From the NCBI GenBank assembly GCA_016794285.1, contig JAEUKO010000062.1, positions 1 to 10,707 on the forward strand: DNA of 10,707 nucleotides. The letters run 5' to 3'. The notes beneath the pieces are model-generated. The model had not been told where the DNA came from, searched no databases, and saw nothing but the letters and a program-made list of their open reading frames with translations. Each line of letters starts with the position of its first letter. Within the stretch, counting starts at the first letter, position 1. Below, in pieces: positions 1-6,601 of this stretch. The stretch comes from UBA1573 sp016794285. Lineage in GTDB: Bacteria; Pseudomonadota; Alphaproteobacteria; Micavibrionales; Micavibrionaceae. The translations under genes and the position numbers were made by a program.

Positions 1-487
1 CCCTGATGATCTGAGTCTCTTTGTTCTCAAACGCTTGCGCGTCGCCGCACCCGTAACTGACAAGTGAGATAGATCGAGGAAGAGAAGAAATTACCCCCTC
101 AGAGAGAGCTAACGAGATAATCTTCTGGTCATTGTTCCAGTAATCGTTCCCTCCTGTTTTATGTGACGAGTCACTAATATGCCTATCCCACGCACGACCA
201 CCAGACAAAATTCTTCTTGCATCATAAGCTAGACCAGAAAAAGGATCGCTCAATTCCGTGTTCGATGGAATGTCAAAAAACAAGTGAGAGGTAAGAAGGC
301 CCTCCTCACCGTCTTTTACAGTCCGAAGGAATGCACGAGAAAATTTTCTGTCATGCCGAAGCTGGTCGTCTGAAGACGCGGCACTTAGAACAACGGCACT
401 GCGGCTCTCCTCAAGATCGTCACCCTCTTCCCACTCGGAACGCCGAGTGGAACCCTTTGTCGGCAATCTCTGCAGCACATTAAGCAT
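1..487 (-). CDS. Putative SAM-dependent methyltransferase, N-terminal part (runs off the left edge)
   Basis: An open frame of 162 codons reads without a stop from an ATG at 487 to the window edge. Its end is missing. Near the edge (residues 142-162) it has LVSYGCGDAQAF followed by NKE. This hydrophobic strand plus glycine-rich loop resembles motif I of class I SAM-dependent methyltransferases. The stretch before it (YWNNDQKII..., then a helix and LP) is laid out somewhat like the region before motif I in histidine-specific (EgtD-like, Methyltransf_33) enzymes. The methyltransferase call is moderate and the EgtD-like subfamily is a weak inference. The first 50 residues are charged and polar with no signal peptide, so a cytoplasmic enzyme is likely. 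The ATG overlaps the end of the upstream regulator gene by 8 bases. AGGTG lies 6 bases before it. A GTG at 478 in the same frame is an alternative start. The overlap suggests translational coupling with the regulator. Confidence 0.6.
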   Translation of the reverse strand, partial: MLNVLQRLPTKGSTRRSEWEEGDDLEESRSAVVLSAASSDDQLRHDRKFSRAFLRTVKDGEEGLLTSHLFFDIPSNTELSDPFSGLAYDARRILSGGRAWDRHISDSSHKTGGNDYWNNDQKIISLALSEGVISSLPRSISLVSYGCGDAQAFENKETQIIR

Positions 488-1154
488 CTTCCACACCTGA
501 TTCTTCTGACTTGTTAGCAGGCAGTGCAGAAAGTCCCCAAATTGCGCTGAACTGGTTTCTGTAAGCTTTAGCAATAGCTGGATATTCAAGAACGATTACA
601 GTCGGCTCCACATCAAAAACAAGAATGGCAAGCTTTTCGCCGTAAACATAAAAGGGAACCGAAGAAAAAAATTCTTTCGGAATCCATCTATACTCGCTGT
701 AATCAGAAGAAGCGATGTAATAATCGTCTCCTTCCTGAAGCAATATCTTGTATGTTACGCCGCTCAGTTGACGCATGCGGGAGACGTGAACCCTGACGTT
801 TTCAGAGCCAAGCCACTTTTCAAACTTTCTCTCATCCACGTTGCTCACGATGACTTCTCCGGGATTCACAGAAAGCGTATCGTAGACATCCTGATAGAAT
901 TCCCAGAAAGCAGACCGACCCTTTAAGACTCTTATTTCCCCGCTCTTCTTCCGGATTCCGTCATTTGGCATGAACTCGATTCCGGCATCTTCGAACGCTT
1001 TTTGGACGGCCATCAGCGAGCTATCCCGCGGATTGGTCAATCCGTTTTCAATGCCTCCAACCGATGTTGGTGACAAACCAGTGCGTTCTGAAAGGTCGCC
1101 TTGTGACCAGTTCAGAATTCCGCGTGCCCCTCTGATTTGTGCCGTTGTAATCAT
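480..1154 (-). CDS. XRE-family HTH transcriptional regulator with a C-terminal PLD/TrmB-like domain
   Basis: This is a 224-residue protein. Residues 5-60 form a Cro/CI-type helix-turn-helix: IRGARGILNWSQGDLSERTG followed by LSPTSVGGIENG, with the WSQ..L and IE.G positions typical of XRE proteins. A short linker (residues 61-78) joins it to a C-terminal domain of about 140 residues. That domain contains VIVSNVDERKFEKWL, YRWIPKEFFSSVPFYVYGEKLAIL and a late AYRNQFSAIWGL helix. This layout recalls the phospholipase-D-like effector domain of TrmB-type regulators, but no catalytic HKD motif is visible. The assignment rests on recall, not on a search. The domain probably senses a ligand or mediates oligomerisation (inference). 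The gene has its own promoter upstream, and its stop codon overlaps the start of the putative methyltransferase, which is its most likely target or partner. GGA 8 bases before the ATG is only a weak ribosome binding site. Confidence 0.85.
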   Translation of the reverse strand: MITTAQIRGARGILNWSQGDLSERTGLSPTSVGGIENGLTNPRDSSLMAVQKAFEDAGIEFMPNDGIRKKSGEIRVLKGRSAFWEFYQDVYDTLSVNPGEVIVSNVDERKFEKWLGSENVRVHVSRMRQLSGVTYKILLQEGDDYYIASSDYSEYRWIPKEFFSSVPFYVYGEKLAILVFDVEPTVIVLEYPAIAKAYRNQFSAIWGLSALPANKSEESGVEDA

Positions 1155-1202
1155 CGTGTATCCAAAAATCCTTCTTTGAGGACTCTACTTTAATCCTTTG
1201 TT

Positions 1203-1231
1203 GTTATAGGAGCAAAAACTATTTCTGACAA
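1203..1231 (-). promoter_or_regulatory. Sigma-70-type promoter for the XRE regulator
   Basis: On the minus strand TTGTCA (1226-1231) and TATAAC (1203-1208) are separated by exactly 17 bases, close to the housekeeping consensus. Transcription would begin near 1196, leaving a leader of about 40 bases before the ATG at 1154. The leader holds two direct AAGGATT copies (near 1172 and 1193) that could serve as an operator for the regulator, but this is only a guess. Confidence 0.55.
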
Positions 1232-1302
1232 CAAAAATATGAAAAACTCCCCCAAATTTTTCTTTTGAACCGAAACAAAGGCCTATCCCGTTGATTATCT
1301 TA

Positions 1303-3336
1303 TTATTTTTCAAGCCCCTCGCGGCGCAATAAGGCCGCTGGATCGGCATCGCGCCCTCTGAACCGCCGGTAAAGAATCGCCGGATGCTCGCCCCCGCCTT
1401 TTGACAGAACTTCGTTTTTGAGCCTTTGCGCTGTTTCCGTGTCATAGAGTCCTTTTTCGAGGAAAAGCTCGAATGCATCGGCTTCCAGCACCTCGGCCCA
1501 TTTATAGGAGTAATATCCGGCGGAATATCCTCCCGCAAAAATATGGCTAAACGAAACGGAGGTTGCCCCTCCATAACGGGGGAAAAGAGCAATGTCTTTC
1601 ATAATTTCGTCTTCAAACGCGATGACGCTCTCAATAGAGAGGGGGTCGCGGCTATGCCATTCCATATCTAGAATCGCGTGGCCCATCTGACGAAGCCCAG
1701 CCCAAGCTGACATAAAATTCTTGGCAGAGCGCATTTTTTCAATCAGCTCGGCGGGAATTTTTTCTCCGCTTTGATAATGGGCGGCAAAGCTGTTGAGCGT
1801 TTCAGATTCGTACAGCCAGTTCTCCTGAAGCTGTGAAGGAAGTTCAACAAAATCCCACATGACATTTGTTCCCGACAAAGAGGCATAGGTTCCCTGTGCG
1901 AGCAAGCCGTGGGTAGCGTGACCCATTTCGTGAAAAAGAGTCAACACCTCGTCATGGGTAAGCAAAGACGGCTTATCCTTGGTTGGTTTGGTAAAGTTGC
2001 AAACAATGGCAACCACCGGACGCTCGACCTTGCCGCGAAAGAGTCCTTGATCGCGATAACTGGTCATCCACGCCCCGGGTTTTTTGCCCGTGCGCGGATA
2101 GAAATCCGCATACAGCGTTCCAACAAAAGCCCCTGTCGTTTCATCACTCACATCATAGGCGGTCACATCTGAATGCCACGTTGGCAGATCGGGTGCAGGG
2201 GTAAATTTCAGTCCAAACAGCTTGCTGAAATGCGCGAAGGTTCCCTCAAGCACGGGCCCCAAAGGAAAGTAAGGCCGCGCATCTTCGCTGGAAAATTCAA
2301 ATTTCCGGTGCTGGAGTTTTTCGCTGTAATAGCCAACATCCCACGGCCTCAGATCTTCGATCCCGTCTTCCTTGGCAATGGCTTTAATTTCAGCAAGGTC
2401 TTTGAGAGCCCCTTCGCGATAGCGGGTTTTCAGGTCACCAAGAAACGCCATGACATGACCCGTGTTCTCCGCCATTCTTCTCTCAAGGACAAAATCAGCA
2501 TGGGTTTTGTATCCGAGAAGCTGGGCCCTTTGGTGACGCAGGCGAACAATCTTGAATACGTTACCCGTATTGTCAAATTCGTCATGATCGGCGCGGTGAG
2601 AAAAAGCCTTCCAGATTTTCTCGCGCAAATCGCGCCGACTCGAAAACGTCATGAACGGCCCAAAACTTGGATAATCAAGCGTGATAATCCATTTGTGATG
2701 CAACCCGCGTTCGTCGGCTTCATGACGAGCCATCTCAACTGCGCTCTCCGGCAAGCCTGCCAAATCGGATTCTTCATCAAGCACCAACTCAAATTGTTCG
2801 GAAGATTTCTTGACGTTGTTGGCGAAGACCGGACCAAGATTCGACATCTCTTCATTCAATTTCCGCAGGATTTGTTTCTGGTCTTCCGCCAGCAACGCTC
2901 CACCGCGCACGAAATTCTTATATGTATCTTCAAGCAAAGTTTTTTGCTCAGGGGTTAAATCTAAAACCTCTCTCTGGTCATGAACGGCCTTGACCCGTGC
3001 GAACAAATCAGGGTTCAAAATAATATCACTGCCAAAATTGGCCTGCACAGGTCCGATCTCTTCGGCGAGGGCCTGCAGTCCATCAGTCCCTGCTGCCGAG
3101 AGCTGGTTGTAAAAAATACTGGTTACACTACTCAGCAATTCTCCTGCCGTATCGAGGGCAACAATCGTGTTCTCGAAATTCGGCGGGGATGGGTTGGCAA
3201 TAATGGATTCGATATTCGCCCGCGCTTCGGCAATGGCAGCATCGACAGCTGGCTTGAAATGCTCTTCTTTTATCAGATCGAAACGGGGAGCATGGTTACG
3301 CAGGGTTGAAAGAACCAAGAGGGGATTATCTGTCAT
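1303..3336 (-). CDS. dcp: M3 family zinc metallopeptidase, peptidyl-dipeptidase Dcp type
   Basis: The product is a 677-residue peptidase, the usual length for Dcp (about 680). Dcp-type enzymes remove dipeptides from the C-terminus of peptides and help recycle them in the cytoplasm or periplasm. The zinc site is intact: HEMGH at residues 469-473 (both His ligands and the catalytic Glu), with the third ligand Glu498 in DFVELPSQ, 29 residues after the first His as expected. The C-terminal FAHIFAGGYSAGYYSY segment matches the substrate-binding Tyr/His region of M3 enzymes. The N-terminus (NPLL...STL...PRFD.I...H(F/Y)KPA) and the VTS.F segment resemble E. coli Dcp more than oligopeptidase A. An in-frame ATG at 3432 would add 32 residues, but the ATG at 3336 has AAAGG 6 bases upstream and begins exactly where the family begins. 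No signal peptide is seen. The gene is divergent from a small ORF and no clear terminator follows it. Confidence 0.93.
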   Translation of the reverse strand: MTDNPLLVLSTLRNHAPRFDLIKEEHFKPAVDAAIAEARANIESIIANPSPPNFENTIVALDTAGELLSSVTSIFYNQLSAAGTDGLQALAEEIGPVQANFGSDIILNPDLFARVKAVHDQREVLDLTPEQKTLLEDTYKNFVRGGALLAEDQKQILRKLNEEMSNLGPVFANNVKKSSEQFELVLDEESDLAGLPESAVEMARHEADERGLHHKWIITLDYPSFGPFMTFSSRRDLREKIWKAFSHRADHDEFDNTGNVFKIVRLRHQRAQLLGYKTHADFVLERRMAENTGHVMAFLGDLKTRYREGALKDLAEIKAIAKEDGIEDLRPWDVGYYSEKLQHRKFEFSSEDARPYFPLGPVLEGTFAHFSKLFGLKFTPAPDLPTWHSDVTAYDVSDETTGAFVGTLYADFYPRTGKKPGAWMTSYRDQGLFRGKVERPVVAIVCNFTKPTKDKPSLLTHDEVLTLFHEMGHATHGLLAQGTYASLSGTNVMWDFVELPSQLQENWLYESETLNSFAAHYQSGEKIPAELIEKMRSAKNFMSAWAGLRQMGHAILDMEWHSRDPLSIESVIAFEDEIMKDIALFPRYGGATSVSFSHIFAGGYSAGYYSYKWAEVLEADAFELFLEKGLYDTETAQRLKNEVLSKGGGEHPAILYRRFRGRDADPAALLRREGLEK

Positions 3337-3348
3337 AAGAAACCTTTG

Positions 3349-3377
3349 TTGACATAAGTGCGGAATTATGATTGTAT
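3349..3377 (+). promoter_or_regulatory. Candidate promoter for the small ORF
   Basis: A perfect TTGACA (3349-3354) is followed after 17 bases by TTGTAT (3372-3377), a weak -10. Transcription would start near 3384, about 40 bases before the GTG at 3426. It lies in the short dcp/small-ORF divergent region. The weak -10 keeps confidence modest. Confidence 0.4.
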
Positions 3378-3425
3378 TCATTCTATTGTAAGGTAGAAAA
3401 TAGATAAAGTGTGGAGAATAAGATA

Positions 3426-3653
3426 GTGACAAAAGAAAACATCACCATAAAGGGCCTCACCGTTGCTTTTGCAGCAGTTGTAGGAATAGGAAGCCTTCCT
3501 TATGCCTGTGGCTACGCGCAGGCTAAATTCGCTCCGGAGGCGACAACGGCACATATTCCAACGCTAGAAGCGGATTGCCGCGCTTCCACAACCACTCATG
3601 AAAGACTAACTTGCGCCGCTTTGTTGAATGGAATCCAGCTTGCCCAAAACTGA
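3426..3653 (+). CDS. Small exported or membrane-anchored protein of unknown function
   Basis: This is an open frame of 75 codons. A hydrophobic stretch, GLTVAFAAVVGIGSLPYACG, lies at about residues 9-28 after a short Lys-containing N-terminus, followed by AQA, so a signal peptide or signal anchor is likely. The remaining 45 or so residues (KFAPEATT... to the end) would be periplasmic. They contain two cysteines (EADCR and LTCAA) 16 residues apart that could form a disulfide. There is no proper lipobox. No ATG is available. GTG at 3426 is preceded by GGAG with a 9-base spacer, which favours it over GTG at 3411, which would add 5 residues. A promoter lies upstream and a weak stem-loop follows the stop. 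I do not recognise the family. Coding status is supported by the signal-like N-terminus, start site and promoter, but not proven. Confidence 0.5.
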   Translation: MTKENITIKGLTVAFAAVVGIGSLPYACGYAQAKFAPEATTAHIPTLEADCRASTTTHERLTCAALLNGIQLAQN

Positions 3654-3658
3654 ATCTT

Positions 3659-3689
3659 GGGGCTACCTCTTAGCTTATGAGAGGTTCCC
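3659..3689 (+). terminator. Possible weak terminator of the small ORF
   Basis: ACCTCT (3665-3670) pairs with AGAGGT (3680-3685) around a 9-base loop, and GGG/CCC flank it. A pyrimidine-rich TTTCTCC follows, but not a true T-run. It starts 6 bases after the small ORF stop. Confidence 0.3.
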
Positions 3690-3698
3690 TTTCTCCTC

Positions 3699-3750
3699 CG
3701 TCATCCCGTGGGCGCGTCCACAGGACGCTGGCACAAACGGGATCCAGAAT
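3699..3750 (+). repeat. Palindromic intergenic repeat, copy A
   Basis: The copy begins CGTCATCCCGT and ends ACGGGATCCAGAAT. The outer arms ATCCCGT (3703-3709) and ACGGGAT (3737-3743) pair perfectly. An inner stem, GCGTCC (3714-3719) with GGACGC (3723-3728), closes a 3-base loop. It resembles short non-autonomous palindromic elements common between genes of alphaproteobacteria. Confidence 0.8.
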
Positions 3751-3791
3751 TTCGTGACTTATAGCTGATACTATAAACAGTGATAGACTGC

Positions 3792-3845
3792 CGTCATCCC
3801 GTTGGCGTGCCCCGCAGGGACACTAGCACAAACGGGATCCAGAAT
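3792..3845 (+). repeat. Palindromic intergenic repeat, copy B
   Basis: Same orientation as copy A. The outer arms ATCCCGT (3796-3802) and ACGGGAT (3832-3838) are identical to copy A. The inner part differs: GTGCCC (3807-3812) pairs with GGG and CAC (3817-3823) around one bulged A. Both copies share GCACAAACGGGATCCAGAAT exactly at the right end or nearly so, with the left end CGTCATCCCGT also shared. Confidence 0.8.
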
Positions 3846-3848
3846 CTT

Positions 3849-3866
3849 GTGAGGCTTTTGCCTCAC
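3849..3866. repeat. Perfect 7-bp hairpin between repeats B and C
   Basis: GTGAGGC, a TTTT loop and GCCTCAC form a perfect stem-loop. It sits exactly between the facing ends of copies B and C and is followed by TCTT. It could be a terminator core or the centre of a larger cruciform. Confidence 0.7.
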
Positions 3867-3870
3867 TCTT

Positions 3871-3922
3871 GCGCTGGATCCCCGATCTGCGGTCAGCTTC
3901 GCTTCCCTTGTCGGGGATGACG
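3871..3922 (-). repeat. Palindromic intergenic repeat, copy C (inverted)
   Basis: Read on the minus strand it begins CGTCATCCCCGA and ends TCGGGGATCCAG. The arms at 3878-3885 and 3911-3918 pair over 8 bp. Compared with copies A and B, both arms have changed together (CCCGT/ACGGG to CCCCGA/TCGGGG), keeping the stem intact. The inner sequence is unrelated in detail to A and B. Confidence 0.75.
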
Positions 3923-3998
3923 ACACCTACGACTTTTACAACAGGTCTATAAAAAAGTCTCTGTCTATCTCTGTAGTTTTGGGGTCGGCCAGCGCGTC

Positions 3999-5126
3999 CT
4001 AATCCCGATAGTTTTGCTCATCAACCGAGGAGGATTTCTTTTCAACATCAAGGACGACTTTTTGTTGCGGCTCAGGTTTCGAAGCCGCCGCAGGCGCGGC
4101 AGGAAGAGCGGCCCCACTGGTTTCTGGAACTGGACGAGCCGCGGCCCGATTGGCAATCGGAACCGGATAGCCTTTGCGTTCTTTGACCACTTTGCGAATT
4201 TCGGCCCAGTCCAATTTTTCAACAGCGGGTCCGGCGACCCTCATAATGAAACTTAAATCCTGTTCCGACATTTGGTAATCGGGAACAGCCCCTTCCCTTT
4301 CCATCAAGGCCGCTTGCTCTTGGGTTGGGTGAACTTCGAGGAAGAGACGATCCCCAATCCAACCAGCTTTGATAGGCTGGTCAACCACGGTGACTTTTGC
4401 CCCGACAGGGACGAGATCATAAACGCGGGTAATGTCTTCTGGGAACATACGGATACATCCGCTACTGACACGCCGTCCGATTCCGTAAGGCTTGTTGGTT
4501 CCATGAATAGCAATGGTTTGAAAGCCAAGATACAAGGCATGGGTTCCCATTGGATTGTCCGGCCCGGGTGCTACAAACGGAGGAAGGGTTGGGTCTTCAC
4601 GGCGCATCCGGTCTGTTGGAGTCCAAACCGGATCTTCTTTTTTCCGCATCACTTGGGTGACGCCCACGGGCGTTTTGAGTCCATCGCGCCCAATGCCAAT
4701 AGGAAACGTCAAAGGCGGCTTATAGGGAGAGGTAAAAATAAACATCCGCATTTCTGCAAGATTAATCACCACGCTTTCATGCGGAGCATTGGGCAGCAAA
4801 TGCATAGTTGGAATAACAACATGAGCCCCTGCCCCGGGAATCCAAGGGTCCAAAGACGGATTGGCCGCCCGCATTTCAACAAACCCGACATCATAATCAC
4901 GGCCAATATGAACCAGCGTATCTTCGTAACGAGCCGTTACGCTTTTCATCTCGCCAACATAGTTTTCAGAGAAACGACTTTTCCCCGCGCTCAAAGCTGC
5001 CGAAGCCTCTGTCTTGGCTCCTTTGCTTGGCTTGGTGTCGCCCGACCCCACAGCCGCTTGAGCGGACAAGGAAAAGGCGGCCAAAAATGTCGCGGCCAGC
5101 AAGCTGCGTTTGAATGTTTTTCTCAT
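3999..5126 (-). CDS. Exported L,D-transpeptidase (LysM + YkuD domain)
   Basis: The product is a 375-residue enzyme of the ErfK/YbiS/YcfS/YnhG group. These periplasmic cysteine transpeptidases use peptidoglycan tetrapeptide stems to make 3-3 cross-links or to attach proteins to the wall. A signal peptide is clear (MRKTFKRSLLAATFLAAFSL ending SAQA, residues 1-24). A LysM-like segment follows (ARYEDTLVHIGRDYDVGFVE with the later AANP, residues about 65-90). The YkuD domain spans about residues 118-250, with His208 in IHGTNKPYG and the active-site SSGCIRM with Cys224. A downstream domain (QPIKAGWIGDRLFLEVHP) is typical of the long forms. The last 45 residues are Ala/Pro-rich then charged and are probably disordered. 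The ATG at 5126 has GGGGA 8 bases upstream and gives a canonical signal peptide. ATGs at 5144 and 5168 in frame would only lengthen the n-region. The gene follows icd on the same strand, with a gap of about 100 bases. Confidence 0.9.
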   Translation of the reverse strand: MRKTFKRSLLAATFLAAFSLSAQAAVGSGDTKPSKGAKTEASAALSAGKSRFSENYVGEMKSVTARYEDTLVHIGRDYDVGFVEMRAANPSLDPWIPGAGAHVVIPTMHLLPNAPHESVVINLAEMRMFIFTSPYKPPLTFPIGIGRDGLKTPVGVTQVMRKKEDPVWTPTDRMRREDPTLPPFVAPGPDNPMGTHALYLGFQTIAIHGTNKPYGIGRRVSSGCIRMFPEDITRVYDLVPVGAKVTVVDQPIKAGWIGDRLFLEVHPTQEQAALMEREGAVPDYQMSEQDLSFIMRVAGPAVEKLDWAEIRKVVKERKGYPVPIANRAAARPVPETSGAALPAAPAAASKPEPQQKVVLDVEKKSSSVDEQNYRD

Positions 5127-5229
5127 TATGCAAATCCCCGACATTTGTCTCCCAAGCTTTTGTCTCATCGCCTCGAATGATACCCAATCTTTATAAATAA
5201 GAGATTTAGAAAAATATATAACCCAGACT

Positions 5230-6444
5230 CTACGGACGGTTTTTATCCAAGTTTGCCGCGACTTTGTCCATAAAGGCTTCGGTTGTCAAATAGTTTTGAT
5301 CTTTTCCAACCAGCAAAGCCAAATCCTTGGTCATATCGCCTTGCTCCACCGTGGCAACACAGGCTTTTTCGAGCGCGGCAGCAAAGGCCACCAGCTCTGC
5401 ATTTCCATCAAATTTTCCCCGATATTTGAGACCTTGCGTCCATGCAAAAATCGAAGCAATGGGGTTTGTTGAGGTTGGCTCTCCCTTTTGCCACAGGCGA
5501 TAATGGCGGGTGACGGTTCCGTGAGCGGCTTCGGCCTCGACAATTTTTCCATCGGGTGTCAGCAAAACAGAGGTCATGAGTCCGAGCGAGCCGAATCCTT
5601 GGGCCACAACGTCTGATTGAACATCGCCGTCATAGTTCTTGCACGCCCACAGCATTCCGCCGTTTGATTTGATGCAAAAAGCAACCATGTCGTCAATCAA
5701 GCGGTGTTCGTACCATAATTTTTGCGCTTCGAACTTGGCCTTAAAGTCTTTTTCATAGACGCTGGCAAAAATTTCAATGAAGCGTCCGTCATAGGCCTTG
5801 AGAATCGTATTCTTCGTGGAAAGGTATAATGGATAGTTACGATCCAGAGCGTAATTGAAACAAGCCCGCGCAAACCCTTCGATGGACTCATCGACATTAT
5901 ACATCCCGAGAGCGACACCAGAGCTTTTGAAATCATAAACTTCGTGAACTTCCGCCGGCCCGCCATCGGCTGGTTCATAGGTCAAGGTCAACCGCCCGGG
6001 ACCCGGAACCTTGAAATCGGTTGCTTTATATTGATCGCCAAAGGCATGACGACCAATGACAATGGGCGCGGTCCACCCGGGAACATATTTGGGAATGTTC
6101 CGGCAGAGAATAGGCTCCCGAAAGACGGTTCCATCCAATACGTTACGGATCGTACCGTTTGGGGACTTCCACATTTTCTTGAGGCCAAACTCTTTGACCC
6201 GCGCTTCGTCTGGCGTGATGGTCGCGCATTTAACGCCGACTCCATACTGGCGGATGGCCTCTGCGGCCGCCACGGTGACCTTATCGTCTGTGGCATCGCG
6301 ATTCTGGATAGAAAGGTCAAAATATTTGAGATCAATATCAAGAAAAGGGAGAATATAGCGTTCCTTGATCCATGCCCAGATGATACGGGTCATTTCGTCG
6401 CCGTCAATTTCAACAACGGGTGTCTCAACTTTAATTTTTGCCAT
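5230..6444 (-). CDS. icd: NADP-dependent isocitrate dehydrogenase, type II
   Basis: This TCA-cycle enzyme oxidises isocitrate to 2-oxoglutarate with NADP (EC 1.1.1.42) in the cytoplasm. The 404-residue product matches the homodimeric eukaryote-like type found in alphaproteobacteria, not the E. coli type. Visible key motifs are SPNGTIRN (residues 94-101, substrate loop), GRHAFGDQYKATDF (Arg132 and Tyr139, isocitrate binding), STKNTILKAYDGRF (Lys211), LIDDMVA (Asp252, metal and catalysis), NYDGDVQSD, and HGTVTRHYR (Arg313-His314, the NADP 2'-phosphate contact). All are intact. Upstream in-frame ATGs at 6450 and 6465 exist. The ATG at 6444 is chosen because AAGGG lies 7 bases before it and the protein then begins like its homologues (MAKIKVETPVVE). 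The gene is divergent from the HMA lipoprotein gene. Confidence 0.96.
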   Translation of the reverse strand: MAKIKVETPVVEIDGDEMTRIIWAWIKERYILPFLDIDLKYFDLSIQNRDATDDKVTVAAAEAIRQYGVGVKCATITPDEARVKEFGLKKMWKSPNGTIRNVLDGTVFREPILCRNIPKYVPGWTAPIVIGRHAFGDQYKATDFKVPGPGRLTLTYEPADGGPAEVHEVYDFKSSGVALGMYNVDESIEGFARACFNYALDRNYPLYLSTKNTILKAYDGRFIEIFASVYEKDFKAKFEAQKLWYEHRLIDDMVAFCIKSNGGMLWACKNYDGDVQSDVVAQGFGSLGLMTSVLLTPDGKIVEAEAAHGTVTRHYRLWQKGEPTSTNPIASIFAWTQGLKYRGKFDGNAELVAFAAALEKACVATVEQGDMTKDLALLVGKDQNYLTTEAFMDKVAANLDKNRP

Positions 6445-6484
6445 AGTCATTCCCTTCTGCCCCAAAATATCTCAGTCCCGCCAG

Positions 6485-6493
6485 AGTATAACA
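6485..6493 (-). promoter_or_regulatory. Extended -10 promoter element of icd
   Basis: On the minus strand TGTTATACT forms an extended -10 (TG-N-TATACT), placing the transcription start near 6478 and a leader of about 34 bases before icd. No good -35 is seen at 17 bases, as can happen with extended -10 promoters. Confidence 0.45.
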
Positions 6494-6601
6494 AAACCGC
6501 GCTCATCAAAAGAGACAGATCCTGATAACGCTCAAAAAAAACTTTCCTTCTCTGGGAAGAGGATTATGCTGCCTCTACCTAATTTTTTGGAGATTTTGCC
6601 G

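Larger units (their letters stand above)
3654..3998. other. Gene-free stretch filled with palindromic repeats
   Basis: This 345-base gap lies between the small ORF and the 3' end of the L,D-transpeptidase gene. It holds a weak stem-loop, three copies of one palindromic repeat (about 3699-3750, 3792-3845 and 3871-3922) and a perfect hairpin at 3849-3866. The remaining stretch next to the transpeptidase stop (3923-3998) contains an A6 run (T6 on the minus strand) at 3950-3955 and a short direct repeat of CTCTGT. No coding frame with a plausible start was seen. The genes on either side converge here, so the palindromes may also act as bidirectional terminators (inference). Confidence 0.7.

Noticed and set aside
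383..480. ATG at 480 as start of the gene after the regulator
   Set aside because: This frame stops after about 32 codons, whereas the frame from ATG 487 stays open to the edge with a recognisable motif.
1185..1592. Minus-strand open frame overlapping the 3' end of dcp
   Set aside because: It is out of frame with the conserved C-terminus of the peptidase and shows no protein-like pattern.
2173..2958. Plus-strand open frame of 261 codons opposite dcp
   Set aside because: It lies wholly antisense to the intact, catalytically complete M3 peptidase and has no recognisable protein features; it is a reading-frame shadow.
3692..3922. CRISPR-like array
   Set aside because: Only three copies, in mixed orientation, with irregular spacing and palindromic structure, and no cas genes nearby.
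4272..5180. Plus-strand open frame of 302 codons opposite the L,D-transpeptidase
   Set aside because: It is antisense to a gene with signal peptide and intact active site; composition is rich in His, Arg, Trp and Cys with no domain pattern, typical of a shadow.
5944..6525. Plus-strand open frames opposite and upstream of icd
   Set aside because: They mirror the well-conserved icd coding sequence, and neither frame has a recognisable motif.
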